Below are positions 1-5,805 of a stretch of 26,395 nt of DNA, piece after piece (within the stretch, counting starts at the first letter, position 1; every line of letters begins with the position of its first letter). Origin of the DNA: a virus; IMG/VR virus record IMGVR_UViG_3300022198_004413, positions 1-26,395 of that record; one strand, given 5' to 3'. The notes under the pieces were generated by a model. That model was given only the letters and a program-made list of their open reading frames with translations. It did not search any database and was not told the origin of the DNA. The position numbers were made by a program, and so were the translations under genes.

Positions 1-11
1 ATGAAGGATTA

Positions 12-233
12 ATGGATGCTTCTCCTAAATTTAACCATGTAAAAAGTTATAAGCCCAACGATATGTTGGGCGTTTACTATAAAAATCTAGAAGACCTTGG
101 CATGATGACCAAGAAGTTGGAACAGCAAGCTGCTAAAGCTAAAGCTATTGATGTTCAAAACTACATGGCTGAGCTTTGTGGTGAAGCATTTAAAGCTGCT
201 TGGTTTATTAAAGCTACGCTTCGTAGTGAATAA
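12..233 (+). CDS. Small hypothetical protein, 73 aa
   Basis: I do not recognise this gene. The ATG follows an AAGGA-like ribosome binding site at 4-8. A short upstream frame ending in TAA at 10-12 overlaps the start codon (TAATG), so the gene probably follows an upstream gene by translational coupling. The protein is Lys/Ala-rich and largely helical by eye, with a heptad-like stretch at about residues 25-50 containing repeated A-K-A motifs. It has no signal peptide or membrane segment. Its 3' end overlaps the 3' end of the minus-strand HNH gene by 20 bases, so the two transcription units converge here without a terminator. Confidence 0.7.
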   Translation: MDASPKFNHVKSYKPNDMLGVYYKNLEDLGMMTKKLEQQAAKAKAIDVQNYMAELCGEAFKAAWFIKATLRSE

Positions 234-462
234 TTCTATGACAGTTGCAACATAAAGGAATACATTTATCTATTTCTTTTTTAATTGTTTCCCAACAATA
301 GCCTTGGTTAGGCATTAAACCTATTGTATATTTTTTATTTTCAATGTGGTGAAACTCCATGACTCTATAGTCTTGGAGTCCACATTCTTGACACTTTAAA
401 GTTTTTTTATATTCAAGTAATTTCTTCCTCACTTTGATCACATTGTTTTTTCGACAATACAT
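214..462 (-). CDS. Small HNH endonuclease
   Basis: An 82-aa protein of the HNH nuclease superfamily. Visible motifs are a first CxxC (KCQECG, residues 24-27), an FHHIENKK core about a dozen residues later carrying the catalytic-type His pair, and a closing CCNCHRIIH with a second CxxCH. This is the zinc-ribbon HNH layout of free-standing phage homing endonucleases. It lacks a DNA-binding domain beyond a basic N-terminal helix, common for short phage HNH genes. The proposed ATG lies inside the preceding small gene and I see no clear Shine-Dalgarno sequence. The family call is firm from the motifs; nuclease activity and mobility are inferred. Confidence 0.8.
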   Translation of the reverse strand: MYCRKNNVIKVRKKLLEYKKTLKCQECGLQDYRVMEFHHIENKKYTIGLMPNQGYCWETIKKEIDKCIPLCCNCHRIIHYEA

Positions 463-589
463 TATCTAAAGGATCTACTTTGTGTTTAAGGATTGAACAA
501 GCTCTTAGATAAAACATGCAATCTGTTTTATTAGCTTTCTCCAGGGCTGTCTTGATCTTTTTCCAATTGTCGAATGTGTGTTGATCCAT
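413..589 (-). CDS. Small conserved-looking hypothetical, 58 aa
   Basis: Unrecognised small soluble protein. I start it at the ATG giving MDQHTFDNWKK; an upstream in-frame GTG at 628 would add 13 residues, and a GGAGG lies 13 bases before the ATG, longer than ideal spacing. Residues 1-38 (a WKKIKTALEKANKTD helix and a short FYLRACSILK helix) look like a folded protein, while the tail after VDPL is Ser/Gln/Glu-rich and overlaps the HNH gene by 50 bases. That suggests the ancestral gene ended near VDPL and was extended when the HNH gene arrived. Its own 5' end overlaps the 3' end of the 278-aa gene upstream. Confidence 0.55.
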   Translation of the reverse strand: MDQHTFDNWKKIKTALEKANKTDCMFYLRACSILKHKVDPLDNVLSKKQCDQSEEEIT

Positions 590-1367
590 TTTCTTGTGGG
601 GTCCTCCAAAAATAATCGTCTGTTTCACCGAGCCGACCCCATTTAGGAGCGTGCTCTACATTAAAATAGCGTGTTGAAACTTTGAAATCAGGGTTCTTTA
701 ATTCATTATGAGTAAGAGAAGGATCCAACATACGACAACGATTGTTGGGATAAGCTCCGATTTGTCCGTTTTCTAATTCAATAATGTTGTGAGATTTATG
801 TTCGTCTGGTACTTCTGAAAAATAAAAATCAGCTTCGTTTCTATGAGGGTGATAGTTATCTATTGTAAATAAATAAGTACCTTTAAGTGTGCCAGATGAT
901 CTGGTCATCACTTCAAATTCCATATTATAAATTAAATTCTTTTCTACAACAGTAATTCCAGTATCGAATCCATTCCAAAACTGTAGATCCGTTAACGGGA
1001 GATCAGGAGTAGGATCCACGGGGCAGTCGGGATGGTCACTATCCCAAGCAAGAAAAGCACTAATAGGAAGTTTGTCATAAAGCGCACCATACTCAGTTAA
1101 ATATGTTTCAAAATAAAGAGCACGTCCCGTCAAAGACTTACAAGTAACCCAGTATCCCGGTGTATAATCACCATGGCCATCACGAAAATCTCTTAAGTAT
1201 TCTCGTCTGACCCACACTTTAATTGGCGGGATGTTTGCAACTAAGGTACTCATGTCTTCTACAAGATAATGATCAGGTTCAGGAATTAATTTTTCTAAAT
1301 CTTTAAAAAATTTATCAAACCTTTTTTGTTCATTCGACTTCTCTGCATTCTCCTCTTCGCATTCCAT
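531..1367 (-). CDS. Hypothetical phage protein, 278 aa
   Basis: I cannot assign a function. The protein is soluble, acidic at the N terminus (about 35 residues rich in Glu/Lys, probably a helix), then rich in aromatic residues, Asp and Pro, with many short beta-strand-like segments (for example IKVWVRREYL, YLFTIDNY). It has no recognisable catalytic signature, signal peptide or membrane segment. The ATG at 1367 lies inside the end of the preceding 69-aa gene (38-base overlap), with no strong ribosome binding site; a later ATG at residue 39 (MSTLVANIPP) is possible but would discard a well-formed helix. The 3' end overlaps the next small gene. A virion or host-takeover role is equally open. 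Confidence 0.75.
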   Translation of the reverse strand: MECEEENAEKSNEQKRFDKFFKDLEKLIPEPDHYLVEDMSTLVANIPPIKVWVRREYLRDFRDGHGDYTPGYWVTCKSLTGRALYFETYLTEYGALYDKLPISAFLAWDSDHPDCPVDPTPDLPLTDLQFWNGFDTGITVVEKNLIYNMEFEVMTRSSGTLKGTYLFTIDNYHPHRNEADFYFSEVPDEHKSHNIIELENGQIGAYPNNRCRMLDPSLTHNELKNPDFKVSTRYFNVEHAPKWGRLGETDDYFWRTPQENGSTHIRQLEKDQDSPGES

Positions 1368-1539
1368 CTAAATGACTCATGAATTCATCCATAGAATCTA
1401 ACTGATCTAACTTATGAACAATGTCTGAAAGAGAAACTAAAACAATCGGATGTTCTGAACGAGCCGCAAAAGCAATTGCTTCGCGCAATAGCTTAGAAGC
1501 TTCGGTAACAGAATCTTTTACTTGTGTAGATAAACTCAT
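1330..1539 (-). CDS. Small hypothetical protein, 69 aa
   Basis: Unrecognised helical protein. I chose the ATG at 1539 (MSLSTQVKD) over an in-frame ATG at 1563, because the latter would run into the end of the aminotransferase gene while 1539 leaves a 10-base gap and has a weak GAAG five bases upstream. Residues 5-30 form an amphipathic helix (VTEASKLLREAIAFAARSE) and 35-55 a second Leu/Asp-rich helix. From memory, short proteins of this pattern recur in cyanophages, but I cannot name a function. The C terminus overlaps the start of the 278-aa gene, suggesting coupled translation. Confidence 0.7.
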   Translation of the reverse strand: MSLSTQVKDSVTEASKLLREAIAFAARSEHPIVLVSLSDIVHKLDQLDSMDEFMSHLDGMRRGECREVE

Positions 1540-1549
1540 CTGTGCTTCT

Positions 1550-2872
1550 TTAATTAAAAACATGAGTACATGTTAAACAATTTTTTTTATCCTCGCATAA
1601 ATTTAATTTTTTATAGCATACGGAATACCCATCAGCTGATTCCACTAAACCTGCAAAAAACTTATATGTTTTTTCTTTTATGTATTCAAGATCTTGTTCT
1701 GTCAATGTAGGAGAAGTGCCTAAAAAGAAAACATGTTTTAATACTTCATATCCATTTGGATAATCTTTAGGATCACCGAGGTGTTTGTAAGCAGGGTGCA
1801 AAAGTAAATTACCTGCAAAATAATTTCTAGTTTGGATTCCATTTGTTTCGTACCATTGTTGTAAGCTTTGTTTTAAATTTGGATTTTCAAATACAAGAGG
1901 AACACCAAACCAAGACGTTTCTGCATTTTCTTTTTCAGTTACAACACGAACTGGAGGTGCTGTAAGCATTTCCCATTTGTTAAAAATATCATAAATTGTT
2001 TTATAATTGTTTCTTCTTTTTTCATGAATCTCATTAAACTTTTCTAATTGAACTAAACCTACTGCTCCTTGAAGATCTAAAGGTTTCAGATTATAACCAA
2101 TCTGGCTGAATACATATTTATGATCAACAACTACATCATAATTTTCTAACCACTTATCAAATCGTTTACCGCAACTACCATTTGCTAACATGTTGCATTC
2201 TCCTACGCAATAACAATCTCTTCCCCACCAAGCAAACTGTCTGGCGAGTTTAATAATTTCAGGATTATTAGAAGAAACCATACCCCCTTCAAGAGTAGTA
2301 ATGTGATGCGCAGGATAAAAAGAACAAGATGCTGCAACAGCATGTTCAGTTAAATAGTCGCCTTTCCATTTTGATCCCAAAGAATCACAGTTGTCTGCAA
2401 TGTAATGAATGTTATGTTCATTGCAAATGCTAAGCAGCTTGTCCATATCGTATACGTTTCCAAGAACCGGACTGCTGAATACAGCTCTTGTTTTATTTGT
2501 AATAACTTTATTAATTTGATCTAAATCCCAATTAAGATCAACCTTATTAATGTCTACAAAAACAGGAACCAAATTATTTTGAATGATTGGATTAATTGTT
2601 GTTGGGAATCCAACAACACTAACAATAATTTCATCTCCATCTTTCCAATCGTAATACGCTTTTAACGCTGCAATCATTACAAGATTTGCAGAGCTTCCAC
2701 TATTAACCATCAAAGAATCTTTGAATCCAAATTTTTTAGAAAATTCTTTTTCAAATTTTGCAACCTTTGTCCCGGCAGGATACCAACGACCTTCTCTTAA
2801 TGTTTCAACCGCTGCTTCTATTTCATCTCCAGAAAAGTAGGGTCCGGCATACATAATTTTCGACTTAGACAT
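1550..2872 (-). CDS. rfbH-like: RfbH/E1-type CDP-4-keto-6-deoxyglucose 3-dehydrase-like enzyme
   Basis: A DegT/DnrJ/EryC1-fold enzyme whose details match the E1 (RfbH, AscC) subfamily that removes the C3 hydroxyl of CDP-4-keto-6-deoxyglucose on the way to 3,6-dideoxysugars. The PLP-binding region reads SFYPAHHIT, with His189 where transaminases have the Schiff-base Lys. That is the E1 hallmark for PMP-dependent dehydration. Cys162, Cys220, Cys222 and Cys234 reproduce the C-x57-C-x1-C spacing of the E1 [2Fe-2S] ligands, with the last gap widened to 11 residues by a short insert. GKRF, YDHKY-like and GYNLK segments also fit. Unusually, about 35 extra C-terminal residues carry four more cysteines (419, 426, 432, 435). 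The ATG has GAGG six bases upstream. No E3 reductase partner lies in the window. The subfamily is firm; the exact sugar is unknown. Confidence 0.88.
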   Translation of the reverse strand: MSKSKIMYAGPYFSGDEIEAAVETLREGRWYPAGTKVAKFEKEFSKKFGFKDSLMVNSGSSANLVMIAALKAYYDWKDGDEIIVSVVGFPTTINPIIQNNLVPVFVDINKVDLNWDLDQINKVITNKTRAVFSSPVLGNVYDMDKLLSICNEHNIHYIADNCDSLGSKWKGDYLTEHAVAASCSFYPAHHITTLEGGMVSSNNPEIIKLARQFAWWGRDCYCVGECNMLANGSCGKRFDKWLENYDVVVDHKYVFSQIGYNLKPLDLQGAVGLVQLEKFNEIHEKRRNNYKTIYDIFNKWEMLTAPPVRVVTEKENAETSWFGVPLVFENPNLKQSLQQWYETNGIQTRNYFAGNLLLHPAYKHLGDPKDYPNGYEVLKHVFFLGTSPTLTEQDLEYIKEKTYKFFAGLVESADGYSVCYKKLNLCEDKKNCLTCTHVFN

Positions 2873-3663
2873 AAATCCTCAATACCTTCTGTTATTTGAA
2901 TTAAAGGTTTGAAACCCAATGATTCAATTTTTTTGCAGTCTAAACGAAATTTAATAGCTTGTGAGTAATTAAAAGGAGGTTTTGTTGGAAATATATCACT
3001 ATCACTTTGCAAAAAATACTTAGCTTTTTCTAAACATTTTTGTAGTTGTGTAGCAATTCCTGTGCCGATATTGTAAATCTGATTATATTCTCCTTGTTTA
3101 GTTACTAAATCAATAGCCCTGCATGTGTCTAAGATATGAATAAAATCTCTTGATAAATTATGGTATACAATAATTCCTTCGTCTTTTTTAAGTCTTTCTA
3201 TAAGAAAATGTAATGAGTTGCGTTTAGACGATCCTTTATCTGGACCACCATAAACATTGCCAAGTCTTAAAATTCTCCAATTGATTCCGAATTCTTCGCA
3301 ATATTCTTTAACTAATTTTTCAGCACAATGTTTAGTGGCTGAATAAAAACCATTGGGATCACAGAGAGTATCTTCATTCGGATGCTCGGTGTGTGGGCCA
3401 TACACAAACCAGCTACTAACAAAATTAAAAACGTTGATACCGGCTTCTTTACAAGCATTGAGTCTTTGAGCTAAGACAATTAGATTAGTCTCTATATCTA
3501 AAAAAGTATCAGTCTTTAGATTTTGATTACTTGTTGTACTAATTAAATATAGAATCTCATTGGACTCAGGGTCTAGTTGGTTTTTTTCTATCGGTAGACA
3601 AGGAAACAAACCCTGATAGTAGGTGCCAATAATTCCACTGGCACCATAAACACTTAGATCCAT
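2818..3663 (-). CDS. NAD-dependent sugar epimerase/dehydratase (extended SDR)
   Basis: A 281-aa extended short-chain dehydrogenase/reductase. Starting at the ATG giving MDLSVYGASG, the Rossmann loop G-A-S-G-I-I-G is at residues 7-13, the catalytic Ser in the VSSWFVYG strand is at 83-84, and the YxxxK pair is Tyr107/Lys111 (YSATK). The LRLGNVYGG segment and the SRDFIHILD motif are typical of nucleotide-sugar epimerases and dehydratases. It overlaps the upstream glycosyltransferase by 10 bases and the dehydrase downstream by 55, so the three are co-translated. With the E1-type dehydrase next door, a 4-ketoreductase or 2-epimerase finishing a 3,6-dideoxyhexose is a reasonable inference; GDP- or UDP-sugar epimerases are alternatives. 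An in-frame start 12 codons earlier would add a poorly folding Arg/Pro tail, so I reject it. Confidence 0.87.
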   Translation of the reverse strand: MDLSVYGASGIIGTYYQGLFPCLPIEKNQLDPESNEILYLISTTSNQNLKTDTFLDIETNLIVLAQRLNACKEAGINVFNFVSSWFVYGPHTEHPNEDTLCDPNGFYSATKHCAEKLVKEYCEEFGINWRILRLGNVYGGPDKGSSKRNSLHFLIERLKKDEGIIVYHNLSRDFIHILDTCRAIDLVTKQGEYNQIYNIGTGIATQLQKCLEKAKYFLQSDSDIFPTKPPFNYSQAIKFRLDCKKIESLGFKPLIQITEGIEDLCLSRKLCMPDPTFLEMK

Positions 3664-4415
3664 CGGTGACGTTCGCTGCGAGTAGGGTCGTACAACCAAT
3701 AGTCACAAGTTAAATCCAAATTAAATGGCGTTTCAAATTGCTCGTGACCAGGAAGACCTCCCCATTTCTCTAGATAATACTTTCTATTCTGTTCAAATGT
3801 GTATTGGTTTTTAATTTTAAATTTTTCATCTCTTTTTAACGTGCTGCTAACTGCGTGTGTATATTCAAGTGGAAAATATTCCCATTCCATATTTGCTAAT
3901 TGCATTCGATAACGGTGATCATTGTCTTCGTAGTAAGCAGGAAAAAAATTTTCATCCATTAAACCTACGTTTTGGACTAAGCCAGGGCCAAAAACCATAG
4001 CTGAATAACCATTTTGAGTTTCATCACACAAAATTCCAGTGAATGGTTTTTCTAAACGTTTTGCTAACTTTTTTAACTCTCCTTTTTTTAAATGCCAATC
4101 AACCGAAAAGATACACCAGTAAGGACAATCTGTATTCTGTTTAATGATTTGATTAACACTTCCTGAAAATCCTTGATTCAATCTGTTCTTAATCACGCAA
4201 ACTTCTTTAATGTTTGTGTTTCTTGCAACAGGCAAGTTTGTAGAAAAAAGTTCCTGTAGTTCTTTTAAAACATTGGTAACACTAGGATCTTTTCCCATTG
4301 AGTTATCAATAATAAAATAACGATTAACTGGATAGTCAATTGAATGATAATGATTTAACAAATCTGTTCCACCATTAACAATCATTGTTCCAATAATTTC
4401 AATGGGTTTTGTCAT
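3654..4415 (-). CDS. GT-A family glycosyltransferase (GT2-like)
   Basis: A 253-aa protein with GT2 landmarks: a beta-strand N terminus (IEIIGTMIVNGG), an FIIDNS strand, NQGFSGSVNQ (the N-x-GF-a-x-x-N motif after the nucleotide-binding strand), FSVDWHL where the metal-binding acidic motif usually lies, a central GPGLVQNVGLMDENFF acceptor-loop pattern and YYEDNDHRYRM, the ED-x-D catalytic-base motif. It has no membrane anchor, so it probably acts in the host cytoplasm on a nucleotide sugar, plausibly the product of the neighbouring dehydrase and epimerase. The DXD is reduced to one Asp (V-D-W), which some active GT2 enzymes tolerate. The start overlaps the end of the 32-aa gene by 17 bases. Confidence 0.85.
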   Translation of the reverse strand: MTKPIEIIGTMIVNGGTDLLNHYHSIDYPVNRYFIIDNSMGKDPSVTNVLKELQELFSTNLPVARNTNIKEVCVIKNRLNQGFSGSVNQIIKQNTDCPYWCIFSVDWHLKKGELKKLAKRLEKPFTGILCDETQNGYSAMVFGPGLVQNVGLMDENFFPAYYEDNDHRYRMQLANMEWEYFPLEYTHAVSSTLKRDEKFKIKNQYTFEQNRKYYLEKWGGLPGHEQFETPFNLDLTCDYWLYDPTRSERHRWI

Positions 4416-4497
4416 TGCGTTTTAAAAAAGATAAAAGAAAACTACTAATACAATACCAAGTTGCTTGAACTTTGTTTTGAAATTCCTTGAAAGTCAT
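4399..4497 (-). CDS. Tiny membrane-associated peptide, 32 aa
   Basis: The ATG at 4497 overlaps the TGA of the 31-aa gene just upstream (ATGA junction), and the stop at 4399 lies 17 bases inside the glycosyltransferase gene. The peptide begins with a polar helix (MTFKEFQNKVQATWYC) followed by a hydrophobic stretch ISSFLLSFL and a basic end KRND. It looks like an amphipathic or single-span membrane peptide. I cannot name a family. Two coupled overlaps in a row make it unlikely to be chance, although peptides this short are hard to prove from sequence alone. A lysis, membrane-protein or host-takeover role is possible. Confidence 0.55.
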   Translation of the reverse strand: MTFKEFQNKVQATWYCISSFLLSFLKRNDKTH

Positions 4498-4589
4498 TGC
4501 TTTAAAAAATGTAAAGATAAATCAATTGTAACGATTAGTAAAATTGATCCCAAAATGGCAGCAATCGTGTTGACAAAACCTGTCATCAT
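4494..4589 (-). CDS. Tiny transmembrane peptide, 31 aa
   Basis: This is the first gene behind the late-type promoter at 4608-4615, with an AGGA about nine bases upstream of tandem ATG codons (4589 and 4586). The product is nearly all one membrane span: after MMTGF come about 20 hydrophobic residues (VNTIAAILGSILLIVTIDL), then a short SLHFLKQ end. Its TGA overlaps the ATG of the next 32-aa gene. Function unknown. The single span and small size fit a phage membrane peptide such as an antiholin, pinholin or inner-membrane modulator, but no family signature is visible. Confidence 0.6.
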   Translation of the reverse strand: MMTGFVNTIAAILGSILLIVTIDLSLHFLKQ

Positions 4590-4607
4590 TTTAAAAATCC
4601 TGTAACA

Positions 4608-4615
4608 TATTTATA
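4608..4615 (-). promoter_or_regulatory. T4-late-type promoter box (TATAAATA)
   Basis: Read on the minus strand this is an exact TATAAATA, the -10-only box used by T4-type late sigma (gp55-like) systems. It lies about 19 bases before the first ATG of the minus-strand cassette and in the short gap between two divergent transcription units, the expected place for a promoter. No -35 element is needed for this class. The match is exact; use by a gp55-like factor is inferred, since no sigma gene lies in the window. Confidence 0.6.
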
Positions 4616-4617
4616 AT
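4612..4617 (+). promoter_or_regulatory. Possible -10 box for the plus-strand unit
   Basis: TATAAT on the plus strand, overlapping the minus-strand late box. It lies 12 bases before the nuclease start codon, so a transcript would begin almost at the ATG with a very short or absent leader. That would explain why no ribosome binding site is seen there. I see no convincing -35 hexamer at 16-18 bases. Chance occurrence in AT-rich DNA is a real alternative. Confidence 0.3.
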
Positions 4618-4629
4618 ATACAAACAGTG

Positions 4630-5430
4630 ATGCGTAAAATTCAAGAATTAAATAGATCTGCTGCTCGCATTACATTAAATGGTAAGCGTCACTACACCAC
4701 TCCGCTTCCAACAGGGCCTGCTCCATCAGTCACTACAATTATTTCTGAAACGGCTTCAGAAGCAAACAAAAGAAAATTAGAAATGTGGTCTAAGGCCAAC
4801 CCTGGCCAAAAAGAATTAGCTGCTCACAGAGGCACTTGTATTCACTATGGAATGGAACAATATCTTAAAGGTAATAAGAATCCAGAAATTGAAACGGAGT
4901 ACCAGGAATTTTGGCAGGGTATGCCGGCTGTACTTGACCAGTTTCAAGAAGTCTTGTGGGCTGAAACCCCAGTTCTGGAAAAGTTCAATTTCACTATCGG
5001 TGGTGATGACGTTGCTCGTGTATGGGGCAGTGATGACGAGGGACGTTCGTGGGCTGGCGCTCCTGATATTATTGCAGTTGCTAACAATAAACTTACTCTT
5101 GCTGACCTCAAAACATCAGTAAAACCTTACTCAAGACGTTGGCCAAAAGATGTAGAAAAAGGTTCACAAGAATGGCGTGACTTATTGGGTGGTCACATGA
5201 AGTTTAAAAAAACATGTAAACAATTGGCAGCATACGATATCGCCATCCAACAAACGCTAGGGATCACAGTAGATCAGGCTGCAATTCTTGTTTCAACTCC
5301 ACTAAGAACACAAATATTTAAAATCTCAAGACGATTCTTAGATATCTTGCACAAAGATTGGCTCAAGATTGTTGAAGAATATTACAAACAAATTGAAAAC
5401 TGTAATGTTTACGACGCGGATCTAATTTAA
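4630..5430 (+). CDS. PD-(D/E)XK nuclease, RecB/Cas4-like exonuclease
   Basis: A 266-aa nuclease of the PD-(D/E)XK superfamily. In order: HRGTCIH at residues 66-72 (the conserved His of the RecB-like group), an upstream acidic residue near WAETPVL (about 112), GAPDII with Asp146, LTLADLKTS giving Asp159 and Lys161, and CKQLAAYDIAI with Gln198 (the Q-x-x-x-Y motif). These are the metal-binding and catalytic positions of RecB-family single-strand exonucleases. No iron-sulfur Cys cluster is present, so it is not a true Cas4. I start at the ATG at 4630 rather than the GTG at 4627; neither has a clear ribosome binding site. Being upstream of the primase-helicase suggests work in replication or recombination. 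Confidence 0.85.
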   Translation: MRKIQELNRSAARITLNGKRHYTTPLPTGPAPSVTTIISETASEANKRKLEMWSKANPGQKELAAHRGTCIHYGMEQYLKGNKNPEIETEYQEFWQGMPAVLDQFQEVLWAETPVLEKFNFTIGGDDVARVWGSDDEGRSWAGAPDIIAVANNKLTLADLKTSVKPYSRRWPKDVEKGSQEWRDLLGGHMKFKKTCKQLAAYDIAIQQTLGITVDQAAILVSTPLRTQIFKISRRFLDILHKDWLKIVEEYYKQIENCNVYDADLI

Positions 5431-5592
5431 GAATGCCAAGAATAAATGCCAAATTTATATTTTCACCTATTAACTGGGTCTAGATTGGTATTGCCCCAAA
5501 TTCCAAACCAATGTTTATCAACTTGCGTAAAATACTTAGTTATTTTTTAAGCAGGCAGACTTAGGATATACAGATATTGATGGTCATTCCCC
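5431..5592 (+). other. Non-coding gap between nuclease and small gene
   Basis: A stretch of 162 bases without a supportable gene; the only frame present is a 16-codon one from 5433. It is very AT-rich and ends in the inverted repeat at the next start codon. A promoter for the small gene and primase-helicase probably lies here, but I cannot pick a convincing -35/-10 pair. Confidence 0.4.
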
Positions 5593-5621
5593 ATGGAAGT
5601 TCATGTGCGTACTGGGGAATG
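5585..5621 (+). promoter_or_regulatory. Hairpin enclosing a start codon
   Basis: CATTCCCCA at 5585-5593 is a perfect 9-base inverse complement of TGGGGAATG at 5613-5621, with a 19-base loop. The left arm ends on the A of the ATG at 5593, and no Shine-Dalgarno sequence is present. In the mRNA this stem would bury the initiation site of the 70-aa gene and could control it and the overlapping primase gene. The pairing is directly visible; a regulatory role is inferred. Confidence 0.4.
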
Positions 5622-5805
5622 GATTTATTCCATTTTAAAAAAAGTTGATGAGGCAGTCGATGGATCTGATTTCTTTTTGCCTTCTGACATGCATTTACAC
5701 GCTTTTTACCTTGCATTAGAATCACTAGCAACAAATAAAAAAATAAACGTTTACATCAAAACACCTTCTGAATTTCATGACCAACCAACAGCCTCGCAGT
5801 CTTAA
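5593..5805 (+). CDS. Small hypothetical protein, 70 aa
   Basis: An unrecognised small protein with a mixed alpha/beta pattern: a beta strand (MEVHVRTGEW), an amphipathic helix (IYSILKKVDEAVDG), a DFFLPSDMHLHAFYLALES segment and a closing strand (KINVYIKTP). It has no membrane segment or known motif. Its last 29 bases overlap the primase-helicase start in another frame, so the two are probably translated together. The start codon lies inside a hairpin stem. The well-balanced composition supports a real gene; I recall similar short proteins in cyanophages but cannot name one. Confidence 0.65.
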   Translation: MEVHVRTGEWIYSILKKVDEAVDGSDFFLPSDMHLHAFYLALESLATNKKINVYIKTPSEFHDQPTASQS

